DNA of 64,000 nucleotides, taken from contig NZ_MWQN01000001.1 of NCBI RefSeq assembly GCF_002024165.1, forward strand, positions 1,426,001 to 1,490,000. Reading direction: 5' to 3'. Below, piece after piece: positions 49,798 to 59,019 of this stretch. A program made the position numbers and the translations under genes. The notes under the pieces are model-generated. The model had not been told where the DNA came from and made no database searches. It was given only the letters and a program-made list of their open reading frames with translations. Every line of letters begins with the position of its first letter. Within the stretch, counting starts at the first letter, position 1. Source of the DNA: Embleya scabrispora (GTDB taxonomy: Bacteria; Actinomycetota; Actinomycetes; Streptomycetales; Streptomycetaceae).

Positions 49798-51669
49798 ATG
49801 CGCGAGCTCCAGGCCGGCGATCCGACGCGGATCGGGCCCTATACGATCCATGGCCGACTCGGCGCCGGTGGTATGGGGCGGGTCTATCTGGGCCGATCGC
49901 CCGGTGGGCGGCCCGTCGCGGTGAAGGTGATTCACGCCGAGCTCGCCCAGGATCCCGACTTCCGGGCCAGGTTCCGGCGCGAGATCGATGTCGCCCGACG
50001 GGTGCAGGGCTTCTTCACCGCACCCGTGCTGGACGCCGATGCCGACGCCGACGAGCCGTGGCTGTCCACCGCCTACATACCCGGGCCGTCGTTGCACGCG
50101 GCGGTCGCCGAGCAGGGACCGCTGCCTGTCGAGGCCGTGCGGGTGTTGGCCGGCGGCCTCGCCGAGGCCTTGGCCGCCCTGCACACCGCAGGCGTGGTAC
50201 ATCGGGACCTGAAGCCGTCCAACGTGCTGTTGGCCGAGGACGGTCCGCGCGTGATCGACTTCGGCATCTCGCGGATCGGCGAGCAGACCGCGCTCACCCG
50301 CACCGGCAGCACCATCGGCTCCCCCGGCTATCTCGCCCCCGAGCAGGCGCTCGACATCGAAGTGGGACCCGCGGGGGACGTGTTCGCGCTCGGCGGTGTT
50401 CTGGCCTACGCATCGACCGGCCGACCACCCTTCGGAGGCGGCCGTGTGGAGGCCGTGGTGTTCCGCGTCGTGCACGGCGAGCCGGATCTGGACGGTGTTC
50501 CGCGCGAACTCCGGGGCCTGGTCCAGTCCTGCCTGGCCAAGGCACCCGAGGACCGCCCACCCGCCGCACAGGTACTGACCTACCTCCAAGCGCTCGGCGT
50601 GGACGCACATTCGGCCTCGGACACATGGCTCCCCGAAGCCGTCACCACGATGCTTCCCGCACACCAGGCCCCCGCCCGCTCCTTACCCACCCCCGCGCCG
50701 TCCGGCCCGCCCACGCCGGCTCCCCCGCCCTACCTCCCTCCCCCTGCCGGCGACTCGCGCCCGTCGACCACCCACCCGCTGCCCGCGCACTCACCGCACG
50801 ACACGGCCGCCTCCGCACCGCCGCCGAGCCACATACCGACCTACACGTCCTCGCCCTGGACGGTGCCCTCCGCCGAACCCCGCAGGCGTGGCCGCGCCGG
50901 TCCGATCGCGGCCGCCGTCGTGGCCTGCCTGCTGGCCGTGGGCACGGCGGTGGCCGTGCCCAGGCTTGTCCACGACGACTCCCCCGCCACCCGTCGGACC
51001 GACCAGTCGACCACGGGCACCCCCTCGACCCGTCCCTCCGCCGCAGGGCGCGTGCCATCGAGCAGCGGCACCCCCGGTGGTACCGCTGCCACCGCCGCGG
51101 CCGTACCCACGACCACCTGGACCCGCGCCACGACCGCCCCGCCGAGCTCCGGCGGTGAAACGCGGCACAGCCTCCAGGGCATCACCTTCGCCGTGCCGGC
51201 GGGCTGGACCGTCGAGCAGGGCGCGGACGGCCCGAACGTGGTGTGCGTGTTGCCGCCCACCGCGCTTTTGGGTCGCCCCAACGACGGGTGCGCGGTGGAC
51301 GGTGTGGAAATTCGCCTGCCCGACCCGCCCGGTGACGAATGGGGGCGGGCGCTGGACCTCGAATCCGGCTCCGGGTGGGTCTGGCAGGGCGACGCGTGGT
51401 GCCGCGGCACCGTCCCTCACGGCAGCGCGCTGACCACGTCCTCGACGATCGTGGAACGAGGTCTGCGCCCGGTCGGGAACAAGTCCGCCGACTACCGGCG
51501 CTGGACGGCCGGTTGCGACAACGGCTCCTCCTATCACCCACGCGTGTGGTGGTTGCCGGTCACGAAACTCTCGATCGAGACCTTCGCGATGCCGCCGAGG
51601 TTGGACGCGACGGTCGATCGGATCGCCGCGTCCTTCGACTTCTCGGGTTACTCGGGCACCCAGGGGTGA
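49798..51669 (+). CDS. Receptor-type serine/threonine protein kinase
   Basis: A 623-residue PASTA-less Hanks-type kinase. The N-terminal catalytic domain (~12-265) has GRLGAGGMGRVYLGR, the lysine in VAVKVIH, HRDLKPSN (~135) and DFGIS (~154). A Pro/Ser/Thr-rich juxtamembrane linker follows, then one membrane helix (~369-391, AAAVVACLLAVGTAVAV), a Thr/Ser/Pro linker and an exported ~150-residue domain (~460-620) with paired cysteines (VVCVLPP, DGCAVDG, AWCRGT, TAGCDNG) as sensor candidates. The ATG at 49798 is preceded by GGGGGAA. It converges on the I36 inhibitor gene with 19 bp between. A stress- or ligand-sensing role is typical. Confidence 0.93.
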   Translation: MRELQAGDPTRIGPYTIHGRLGAGGMGRVYLGRSPGGRPVAVKVIHAELAQDPDFRARFRREIDVARRVQGFFTAPVLDADADADEPWLSTAYIPGPSLHAAVAEQGPLPVEAVRVLAGGLAEALAALHTAGVVHRDLKPSNVLLAEDGPRVIDFGISRIGEQTALTRTGSTIGSPGYLAPEQALDIEVGPAGDVFALGGVLAYASTGRPPFGGGRVEAVVFRVVHGEPDLDGVPRELRGLVQSCLAKAPEDRPPAAQVLTYLQALGVDAHSASDTWLPEAVTTMLPAHQAPARSLPTPAPSGPPTPAPPPYLPPPAGDSRPSTTHPLPAHSPHDTAASAPPPSHIPTYTSSPWTVPSAEPRRRGRAGPIAAAVVACLLAVGTAVAVPRLVHDDSPATRRTDQSTTGTPSTRPSAAGRVPSSSGTPGGTAATAAAVPTTTWTRATTAPPSSGGETRHSLQGITFAVPAGWTVEQGADGPNVVCVLPPTALLGRPNDGCAVDGVEIRLPDPPGDEWGRALDLESGSGWVWQGDAWCRGTVPHGSALTTSSTIVERGLRPVGNKSADYRRWTAGCDNGSSYHPRVWWLPVTKLSIETFAMPPRLDATVDRIAASFDFSGYSGTQG

Positions 51670-51688
51670 CCAGCGGTCCCGACCCCGG

Positions 51689-52075
51689 TCACGGCTTCTC
51701 CCAGATCTCGAACGCCCGTACCGTGTACGGCACATCCGGGACGTAGACGCCCTCGCCCGGGTAGGTGCTGAAGTCGCCTTCCGTGGCGCACTCCCGGCTC
51801 TGATACATCGTCACGTAGCGATCCATGCGGTTCGCGAAGGACAGCGCGTCGACCCCTTCGGGAAGGGATACACACTGCTCCACGTTGGAGTCGGCCAACT
51901 CGAAGCTCGCCATCGGTGCGCCCGCAAAGCCCGGAGAGGGCCAGAAGCACACCTGCCCGGGCGCGCACGCGGACGCGGCGGCGGTATCGGCGGATGCGCC
52001 GGGCGCTGCCACCGCGGTCAGCAGGCTCGTGGTCAAGGCCAGCGCGCAGACAAAACGACGTCGCTTGCGGTTCAT
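51689..52075 (-). CDS. Secreted peptidase-inhibitor family I36 protein
   Basis: A 128-residue exported protein. Residues 1-30 are a Sec signal (NRKRRRF then a hydrophobic ALTTSLLTAVAAPG core, cleavage after ASA). The mature part has the CAPGQVCFWPSPGF motif and later Cys residues that fit the disulfide-stabilised beta/gamma-crystallin-like fold of I36 inhibitors of Streptomyces metalloproteases. The ATG at 52075 (MNRKRRRF) has GGGGAA 8 nt upstream and yields a proper signal peptide, unlike the longer frame to 52153. Many relatives are not shown to inhibit proteases, so function is tentative. Confidence 0.8.
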   Translation of the reverse strand: MNRKRRRFVCALALTTSLLTAVAAPGASADTAAASACAPGQVCFWPSPGFAGAPMASFELADSNVEQCVSLPEGVDALSFANRMDRYVTMYQSRECATEGDFSTYPGEGVYVPDVPYTVRAFEIWEKP

Positions 52076-52268
52076 GGGATGTTCCCCGTTCGTCGAATCC
52101 GTGCCCCGGTTCCGACGTGCTTCCACGGTCGCTCGTGGAGGGGGAAAACGCATGTGAATGGCGATGAATTAGCTCTAAAGAGTGCACTGAAGATCAATAT
52201 CCCGCATCCGGGAACCGAGGTGCGAAACGTTTCGTCGGTGTGGGTATCGGCTTTACTCGGAGGCTGTC

Positions 52269-52769
52269 ATGGCTGTTGTGTCCATCCCTCGTCGCCATCT
52301 CGTCCGCTCCGCGCTCGGTGTCGCCGCCGTCGTCGGCATCGCCGCGACGACCGTGTTGTCCGGAACGGCGCAGGCCGCCGGCGCCACCTACCTCACCAAC
52401 ATCCGCACTGGGGAACACGCCACCTACGACCGCGTGGTCCTCGACTTCTCCGCCGGCGTTCCCGCCTACGGGAGCACCACGAGCAACGAGCTCTACCAGT
52501 GCGCGAGCGGGAAGCCGATCAGCTTCCCCAACAGCGCCGAATACCTCGAGTTGGACATCGCGAGCGCCGCCCACGACGACAACGGCAACCCCACCTACAC
52601 GGGCCCGCGCCAGGTGACGACCAACCTGCCCTCGCTCACCGGATACGCGATCACCTGCGACTTCGAAGGCAAGCTCAAGGTCGGCATCGGCTACAAGAGC
52701 AACGTGCACCAGGTGGTCACATCCGTTCTGACCAACCCGAGCCGCATCGTGATCGACGTCCGGCGCTGA
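52269..52769 (+). CDS. Secreted AMIN-like domain protein
   Basis: A 166-residue exported protein: Sec/Tat-like signal (RRHLVRSALGVAAVVGIAATT, cleavage after AQA ~36), then a beta-rich domain with YDRVVLDFSAG, YQCASGKPISF and PSRIVIDVRR, the AMIN-like pattern seen in actinobacterial envelope proteins. Two cysteines in the mature part (QCASGK and TCDFEG) may form a disulfide. GGAGG lies 5 nt before the ATG. It converges on the BCCT transporter gene, with a hairpin between. Peptidoglycan or polysaccharide binding is possible but not shown. Confidence 0.75.
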   Translation: MAVVSIPRRHLVRSALGVAAVVGIAATTVLSGTAQAAGATYLTNIRTGEHATYDRVVLDFSAGVPAYGSTTSNELYQCASGKPISFPNSAEYLELDIASAAHDDNGNPTYTGPRQVTTNLPSLTGYAITCDFEGKLKVGIGYKSNVHQVVTSVLTNPSRIVIDVRR

Positions 52770-52845
52770 TCGACGTACGGCGCCGATCGGGCGTCGACCG
52801 CTCGGTCGCCGCGACCGGCTCCCGGTCACGTGGTCATCCGCCGTT

Positions 52846-52872
52846 CGACCGCCGCCGGTTCGGCGGCGGTCG
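52846..52872. terminator. Hairpin between AMIN-like and BCCT genes
   Basis: A 12-bp perfect stem (52846-52857 with 52861-52872) and a 3-nt loop lie between the convergent stops. Confidence 0.65.
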
Positions 52873-52939
52873 ACACCATCGGCGGCGGACGGTACCCGCA
52901 TGCCTGCCACGGCGCCGGCAGCGAGTGGTACCGGCGCGC

Positions 52940-54577
52940 TCAGATTCCGCCGTGGTGTCGGTGGAAGGCCTCGGCCTCGACACCGTCGTCTTCGGCGCCG
53001 ACCGCCGTGCGTACCGCGTCCGACAGACCGCGCGCCCGCATCCGCCGCGGCCCCGCGGCGACCGTCGGATCGCTGTTCAGGTCCTTCAACAGCGCGACAC
53101 ACAACGCCATCATCACCAACACGAACGGCAGCGCGACCAAAATGGTCGCCTGCTGGAGGGACTCGAGCCCGCCCGCGACCAGGAGTACGGCGGCGACCGC
53201 GCCGATCAGGGTTCCCCACACGACCACCAGCAGGCGACCCGGCCTGAGCGAGCCCCGGCTGGTCAGCGAACCGAGCACCAGCGACGCCGAGTCGGCCCCG
53301 GTAACGAAGTACAGCGCGACCAGGACCATCGTCACGGTCGCGGTGACGCCGTACAGGGGTAGTGCGTCCAGCATCGCGAACAGCCCCGATTCCGGCCCCT
53401 CCGCGACCTTCGCCACCAGGTCGGCCGTGCCGGTCTGCTGCATCCGCAGCGCGGTCCCGCCCATCACCGCGAACCAGACGGTGCTCGCCCCGCTGGGTAC
53501 GAGCAGTACGCCGATCACGAACTGGCGGACCGTCCGGCCGCGCGAGATGCGTGCGATGAATGTCCCCACGAAGGGGGCCCAGGAAAGCCACCATGCCCAG
53601 TAGAAGATCGTCCAGGAGCCCATCCACGCGTCGCCGCCGAAGGTTCCGGTGCGGGTCGCCGTGGTCAACAGGTCGTTGAGGTAGCTGCCGACCGAGGCCG
53701 GCAGCACGCCGAGGACGTACACCGTCGGGCCGACCACGAAGACGAACAGCATGAGCACCAGCGCGAGCAGCACGTTCGCGGTGCTGAGCCACTTGACGCC
53801 GCGATGGATCCCGCTGAACGCGGACACCACGAACGCGGCCGTCAGGGCCACGATGATCACCACGTGCAGTGTGGAGGTGTCCTCGATGTCGGTGGTGAGG
53901 TCGAGGCCCTTGGCTACCTGGAGGGCGCCGAGGCCGAGGCTCGTGGCCGAGCCGAACACGGTCGCGAAGATGGCCAACAGGTCGATCGCCCGGCCCGCCG
54001 CACCGTCCGCGTGCCGGCCCAGGAGCGGTACGAATGCCGCGCTGACCCGATTTCCCCGGCCACGCCGAAAGGTCGCGTACGCGAGGGCGAGGCCGGCGAT
54101 CGCGTAGATGGCCCACGGGTGCAGCGTCCAGTGGAACAACGTCCATTCGAGCGCCGCGCCGGCCGCGCCCGGGGTCTCCGGGACCGCCCCCGAGGCCGGT
54201 GGCGGCGTGGTGAAGTGCTGGATGGGCTCGGCCACGGCATAGAACATCAGCCCGATGCCCATGCCCGCGCTGAACATCATCGCGACCCAGGCTCCCGTGC
54301 CGAACTCCGGTTCGTCGTCGTCTCGGCCCAGCCGGATCCGGCCGTACTTCGACAGGGCGATGAACACGGCGAGCACCAGGAAGATGTCGGCGGCGACGAC
54401 GAACAACCAGCCGAAATTGCGGATCGTCCAGTCGAGGCCGGTCGATGCCGCCGTATCGAGCGAATCCTTCGCGAAGACGCCCCAGAGGACGACGGCGAGA
54501 ACGGCGGCGAAACCGATGCCCGCGACGACCGGGTCCACGCGAGGCGCGGCTGCGGCGTCCCGGCTCGATCCGCTCAC
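52940..54577 (-). CDS. BCCT-family betaine/choline/carnitine transporter
   Basis: A 545-residue, 12-helix sodium- or proton-coupled osmolyte transporter. The family signature segments are WVAMMFSAGMGIGLMFYAVAEP (given in parts: MFSAGMGIGLMF, YAVAEP) near residue 92-115, the LFHWTLHPWAIYA helix and WTIFYWAWWLSWAPFVGTF with the Trp-box of the binding site. N- and C-terminal tails are short and charged, and the C-terminal tail may be the osmosensing part. GTG at 54577 has AAAGGA 9 nt upstream. It is monocistronic, 92 bp downstream of the helicase gene's stop on the same strand. Confidence 0.93.
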   Translation of the reverse strand: MSGSSRDAAAAPRVDPVVAGIGFAAVLAVVLWGVFAKDSLDTAASTGLDWTIRNFGWLFVVAADIFLVLAVFIALSKYGRIRLGRDDDEPEFGTGAWVAMMFSAGMGIGLMFYAVAEPIQHFTTPPPASGAVPETPGAAGAALEWTLFHWTLHPWAIYAIAGLALAYATFRRGRGNRVSAAFVPLLGRHADGAAGRAIDLLAIFATVFGSATSLGLGALQVAKGLDLTTDIEDTSTLHVVIIVALTAAFVVSAFSGIHRGVKWLSTANVLLALVLMLFVFVVGPTVYVLGVLPASVGSYLNDLLTTATRTGTFGGDAWMGSWTIFYWAWWLSWAPFVGTFIARISRGRTVRQFVIGVLLVPSGASTVWFAVMGGTALRMQQTGTADLVAKVAEGPESGLFAMLDALPLYGVTATVTMVLVALYFVTGADSASLVLGSLTSRGSLRPGRLLVVVWGTLIGAVAAVLLVAGGLESLQQATILVALPFVLVMMALCVALLKDLNSDPTVAAGPRRMRARGLSDAVRTAVGAEDDGVEAEAFHRHHGGI

Positions 54578-54669
54578 TGAGTCATCCTTTTCGTCCGCGT
54601 ATGCCTCACATCACATCGTGCGGGCTCGCGGATCGGGAGGAGAGGGACGCGCCGAGTCGGACGTCGGTG

Positions 54670-57600
54670 TCACTCCTTTGTCGCAGCCATGCCTACGGCC
54701 TGCGCTGTCGACCGGTGAAGCGTCACGATCCGGCGAATCTGCGCGTCGGGGTCGGAAATCCAGTCCCCGCTCCAGAGGCGATACACAACCCAACCGCGCC
54801 GCTCCAGACGGGCCGTCCGCAGCCACTCACGCTCGCGGGCGGAGGGCGTCGCGAGGTAGACCGTGCTGCGATCCGTCTCGATCGCGACGAGCATCCGTCG
54901 CGAGCACCGTCCGCACCCTGCGGCTGCGTTCGTCGATGTCGCCGAGGCCGCGCCTGCGGACACGGGTGCGCCGGCGCGCGCGATCTCGACTGCGTCCTCA
55001 CCCACATGCGCGGTGTCGCCGATGCGGGCTCCGAGGCAGTCGCCGGCGCCCGCGAGTGCGCCTGCGGGCGGGGTTGTGGAAGATGCGCTGGTGGCTGCGG
55101 TGGGAAGTCGGTCGCGGCTTCCGCCCCTGTCGACAACGGCATCCACCTCCACTCGCTCGCAGGCGCCCGCGTCCGCACCCGCACCCGCACCCGCACCCGC
55201 ACCCGCACCAAGGTCTGCCGGACGGTCGGGGAGCGCAATCACGACACCCGCAGGTCCCCCGAATTCGTACATCGGGTCGAGACCGGCCGCCCTCAGCCGA
55301 TCGAGGACGTCCGCATGAAACACGTCCGGACTGTCAACGTCGCACCCGTTGCCGCCGAGCCGCACACCCGCGACCGCCTCCACACGCGCCGGCGCCCCCG
55401 TGCCCGCTTCCTCGCCTTCGGATCTCCCACGACCGCACCCGCACCCGCCCGAGGCCGCGTGCCGCAACACCGCCCGCAACAGCCGGGCGCCGTGTGCGCG
55501 CAGTCGGGTGGGGTCGAGTTCGCTCGCCTCGAAGGCGGTCACCACGATCAGTCGCCGGCGTGCACGGGACACCGCCGACGCCACGAGTGCGTCCCCACCG
55601 GGCATGGTCGCCGCGCCGAATCGATGGATCAGCCGACCCTCACGATCCCGCTTTGCCCCGACGCTGAGGAGCACCGTGTCCCACTCACCCCCATGAAGGG
55701 CCGCCGCGCGACCCACCACGAGGTCCGGGTCCGAGCGCCCCGCCGGCAGCACGGCCCGGATACGGCGCGCCTGCGACCCACCCAGGGTGACAACGGCAAC
55801 GCTCTCGTCGGGATGGCGCGCCCGGTACTCTCGCACCATCTCGACCACTGCCGCGACATCGTCCTCGACCGACACGATGTGCCGCACGGCCACCTCCCCG
55901 CGCACGCCCGAAAGTTCGGCGGCGGCCGCCCCGCCCGGGGGCACCGCGAGCCGTTCGTCGAGGGCACGGTGCGGGTAGCCGATCCGGATCGGCTCGACGA
56001 ACCGGCTCACCGACGCGAGCACCGACCGCAGGTCGCCTTCGGAACCGGGGTCGCCGGGTTCGACGGGACCGTCCGGATCGCCGAACCCCGGCCCCAGGGG
56101 GTCACCGATCACCACGACCCGATCCGCCCGCAACAGCGCCGGGATCGCGTCGCGTTCGCTCACCGTCCCGGCATCGTCCACCACCACCAGGTCGAAGTGC
56201 GCACTGTCCGGCAATTGCCGCGCCGCACGCGGCGACGCCACGTGCACCGGCGCGCTTGCCGGCATCGCCTGCGACCACATCCACCCACCCGAAATTGCTA
56301 CCGGCCCGGCTCCTCCCGCGCTCGCGGTCGCCGCCGCCCTCGTCCCGAAGCGATGCGCGTGCGCCTGCAGGCCCACCACCCCGCCGGGGTCGCCGGCGGT
56401 CGCGGCGTGTGCGAGTGAGGTGTACAGGAATCGCTCGTACTCGTCCGCGACCTCTTCCGCCGGCACCGTCCGCGCCGTCAGGTTCGCGACGAACGGGGCG
56501 AGGCCGGCGGTCGCCAGTCGGGCATACGAGCGACAGCGGTCCGCGAGTACCTCCGGCGACACGCCTTCCGTCGAGATCGATCGGGCGAGCCGGTCGAGGT
56601 GGGCCGCGATGTCGGGCAGTGAAGTGTCGGCAGCCAGGCCCAGGATCGGGAACAGGGTTTCGGTGTACGCCGCGAGCGCCTGCCGTTCGTGCTCGGAGTC
56701 GGCCCACGCCGGTACCATCGCCCGCAGGAACGCCGCCTCGGGCAGTCCGCCCGGCTGCTCACGGAAGAGCCGACGCAGGGCCCGCGCCTCCGCCAGCGCG
56801 AGTCGCGTCCCGCCCCGATCGATGCGGAAGCGAGTGTGCTCGCGCAGATGGCGGCGGACGGAGGGACGGCCGTACCAGTGCGTGGTCGCCAACAGTTGCC
56901 GGATCGAATACGGCCCGGCAAGGATCCCCGGATCGATGCCGACCGAGAACTCTCGCACCCGTTTGACGAGGGTCAGACACGCGGCCCACTCGGCCGGATC
57001 GCGTGGTTCGGGCCGATCGGGATGCAGCCGGGCGCGCCCCGCGGCCGCCCGAATCTCCTGGAAGCGGGCGCGTAGCTCGGCGAGTTCACCGACCGTGGTT
57101 CGCGCCTGTTCGGGAGTGTCGATCTTCACCCCATGCCAGACGCCGTCGCGCAGCCCGCCCGCGTGCGCGAAGCGCTCGAGGTCGCGCCCGAGCCGTCGCG
57201 CCTCGCCTGGATCGAGTTCCGCCGCGTGCCGGGGATCGAGTACAGGCCCACTCCACGGCGGCCGTCCGACGAGGTGGTCCTGGATTCCCCGCAGGGTCAG
57301 CCCCCAGGCGCCGAACGGCTCGACCATGGCGCGCCTGTGCCGATCCAACACCGCGCCGTCCTCGTCACCCGCCCCCTCGCCGGCGCCCCGCCTCCCGCCC
57401 GCACCCGCACCCGTACCCGCGAGTGGTACCCGTGCCCCGACCCCGGCATCGGCGAGCTCCGCCCACAACCGCCGCACGCCATACCGCTGTCGCGTCACCA
57501 CGAGCACACGACCGCCGGTGTCGATCTCCCGTCGGATGATCATCGCGGCGGTCCTGGTCTTGCCCGTCCCGGCCGCGCCCACCACCACGAGGGCGGGAGG

Positions 57601-57837
57601 ACGGGCGGACGCGGCGGCGAGGATCCGCAACTGGTCCGGGTCGGCGTCGCCCACCCACCCCGTCGCCTTCGCGTCGGGATCCGCCGCTCGCAGGGTCACC
57701 GTGGCCCCGGCCAAGGCCGCGACGACGCCCCCGCGAGCGGTGTACCAGCGATGCCCCGGATCGGCCGGCAACGGAAACCGTCCGTCCGCCCAACGCAGCA
57801 GCGCGGCACCGACGACCTCGTCCTCACCATGCGCCAT
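54670..57837 (-). CDS. SF1 helicase with C-terminal restriction-nuclease-like domain
   Basis: A 1055-residue superfamily-1 P-loop helicase/translocase. Motif I (Walker A) is VVGAAGTGKTRTAAM (GAAGTGKT at 87-94); motif II is VVVDDAGTVS (~555, DD rather than DE); VVIGDPLGPGF resembles motif III; HGGEWDTVLLSVG (~715) motif V; and AVSRARRRLIVV (~757) motif VI. The last ~70 residues (LVAIETDRSTV, LRTARLERRGWVVYRLWSGDW) fit the MTES_1575/Vsr-type nuclease domain often fused to such helicases. A ~100-residue Gly/Ala/Pro-rich insertion (~874-972) interrupts it. The ATG at 57837 has GGGAGGA upstream. Defence or DNA repair is plausible; no partner gene is adjacent. Confidence 0.8.
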   Translation of the reverse strand: MAHGEDEVVGAALLRWADGRFPLPADPGHRWYTARGGVVAALAGATVTLRAADPDAKATGWVGDADPDQLRILAAASARPPALVVVGAAGTGKTRTAAMIIRREIDTGGRVLVVTRQRYGVRRLWAELADAGVGARVPLAGTGAGAGGRRGAGEGAGDEDGAVLDRHRRAMVEPFGAWGLTLRGIQDHLVGRPPWSGPVLDPRHAAELDPGEARRLGRDLERFAHAGGLRDGVWHGVKIDTPEQARTTVGELAELRARFQEIRAAAGRARLHPDRPEPRDPAEWAACLTLVKRVREFSVGIDPGILAGPYSIRQLLATTHWYGRPSVRRHLREHTRFRIDRGGTRLALAEARALRRLFREQPGGLPEAAFLRAMVPAWADSEHERQALAAYTETLFPILGLAADTSLPDIAAHLDRLARSISTEGVSPEVLADRCRSYARLATAGLAPFVANLTARTVPAEEVADEYERFLYTSLAHAATAGDPGGVVGLQAHAHRFGTRAAATASAGGAGPVAISGGWMWSQAMPASAPVHVASPRAARQLPDSAHFDLVVVDDAGTVSERDAIPALLRADRVVVIGDPLGPGFGDPDGPVEPGDPGSEGDLRSVLASVSRFVEPIRIGYPHRALDERLAVPPGGAAAAELSGVRGEVAVRHIVSVEDDVAAVVEMVREYRARHPDESVAVVTLGGSQARRIRAVLPAGRSDPDLVVGRAAALHGGEWDTVLLSVGAKRDREGRLIHRFGAATMPGGDALVASAVSRARRRLIVVTAFEASELDPTRLRAHGARLLRAVLRHAASGGCGCGRGRSEGEEAGTGAPARVEAVAGVRLGGNGCDVDSPDVFHADVLDRLRAAGLDPMYEFGGPAGVVIALPDRPADLGAGAGAGAGAGADAGACERVEVDAVVDRGGSRDRLPTAATSASSTTPPAGALAGAGDCLGARIGDTAHVGEDAVEIARAGAPVSAGAASATSTNAAAGCGRCSRRMLVAIETDRSTVYLATPSAREREWLRTARLERRGWVVYRLWSGDWISDPDAQIRRIVTLHRSTAQAVGMAATKE
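54920..55215. repeat. GC-repeat insertion inside the helicase-nuclease gene
   Basis: The block encodes low-complexity Gly/Ala/Asp/Pro sequence between two halves of the C-terminal domain. 55155-55212 is a run of CGCACC/GCGTCC-type hexamers (CCGCACCCGCACCCGCACC). All changes keep the reading frame. The same word family occurs in the gaps at 17.7 kb and 62.4 kb. Confidence 0.75.
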
Positions 57838-58029
57838 GTCCCGTCCTCCCTGGGGAAGACTCTCCTCCCGGGTGGCACACGCCCGCAGCGGGCAATCCCT
57901 CAAACCGGGCCCCCGCTCGCCGATGCGGAACCCGCCCGGGCCACGGCGCGTCAATCGGCGCACGCACCGCGCCGGTGCCGCTCCCGAACGACCATCCGGC
58001 CCCGCTCCCAAGGCACCCCGACAGCCCCG

Positions 58030-59019
58030 TCACTCCCGATACAACCGCGCCACCACCTCCTCGATCGTCGGCTCGCGCACGGACACGTCCCGCAGTCCAC
58101 CGTCGCGCGCGATCCTGGCGATCAACTCCCCCGCGGGCACCCCGTCCAGCGCGAAGGTGACCCGGCGACCGTCCGCCTCGACGCCCTCGACCGCGACCCC
58201 GGGCATGCGCACGTCCAGTTCGCGCGCCTCGTCCAGATCGACCACCACTCGCCGGCGCGAGCCGTAGCGCGTGTGCAGGGCCTCCAACGTGCCGTCGTGG
58301 ACCACGCGCCCCCGGTCGATCACGATCAGGCGTCGGCACAGGTGTTCGATGTCGGCGAGGTCGTGGGTGGTGAGCACGGTCGTCACCTCGCCGCCGGCGC
58401 CGACGTCCGCAAGGAACGCGCGCAGCGACTGCTTGCTGACCACGTCGAGTCCGATCGTCGGCTCGTCCAGGAACAGCACGTCGGGTCCGTGCAGGAGCGC
58501 GGCGGTGATCTCGCCGCGCATGCGCTGCCCGAGGGAGAGTTGGCGCACCGGGGTGTCCATGAACTCGTCCAGTTCCAGCATCGCCCGGCATCGCTTCAGC
58601 CGGGCCTCGTGTTCGCCGCGCGGCACCGTGTACACCGCGCCCAACAGGCGGAACGACTCGCGCAGCGGCAGGTCCCACCACAGTTGCGAGCGCTGCCCGA
58701 AGACCACCCCGATCCGGCGGGCGAGCCGGCGCCGGCGGGGTACCGGCTCCAGTCCGCAGACGCGGATGTGGCCCGAGGTCGGGGTCAGGATCCCGGTCAT
58801 CATCTTGAGCGTGGTCGACTTGCCGGCCCCGTTGGGTCCGATGTAGCCGACCATCTCGCCCCGTGCAATGCTCAATTCGACGCCGTCGACGGCGGACACC
58901 GTCCGCGTTTCCCGCCGCACCCGGCCGATCTTGCGTTTGATCGTGAATTCCTTGCGCAGGTCGCGCACTTCGATCATCGTGTCGGTCTGGATCATCGTCT
59001 CGGTCGCGGTGTCGATCAC
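58030..59019 (-). CDS. ABC transporter ATPase subunit (ABC-2 exporter)
   Basis: A 329-residue nucleotide-binding subunit. Walker A is GPNGAGKST (~65), the Q-loop VVFGQRSQLWWDLP, the signature LSLGQRMRGEI (canonical LSGGQ altered to LSLGQ), Walker B LFLDEPTIGLD and the H-loop TTHDLAD. A C-terminal ~90-residue accessory domain follows. The GTG at 59019 is chosen because it overlaps the permease stop as GTGA and has AGGAG 9 nt upstream; a longer frame to 59058 would overlap more. Third in a tight operon with two permeases. An exporter of a small or lipophilic molecule is likely; the substrate is unknown. Confidence 0.93.
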   Translation of the reverse strand: MIDTATETMIQTDTMIEVRDLRKEFTIKRKIGRVRRETRTVSAVDGVELSIARGEMVGYIGPNGAGKSTTLKMMTGILTPTSGHIRVCGLEPVPRRRRLARRIGVVFGQRSQLWWDLPLRESFRLLGAVYTVPRGEHEARLKRCRAMLELDEFMDTPVRQLSLGQRMRGEITAALLHGPDVLFLDEPTIGLDVVSKQSLRAFLADVGAGGEVTTVLTTHDLADIEHLCRRLIVIDRGRVVHDGTLEALHTRYGSRRRVVVDLDEARELDVRMPGVAVEGVEADGRRVTFALDGVPAGELIARIARDGGLRDVSVREPTIEEVVARLYRE

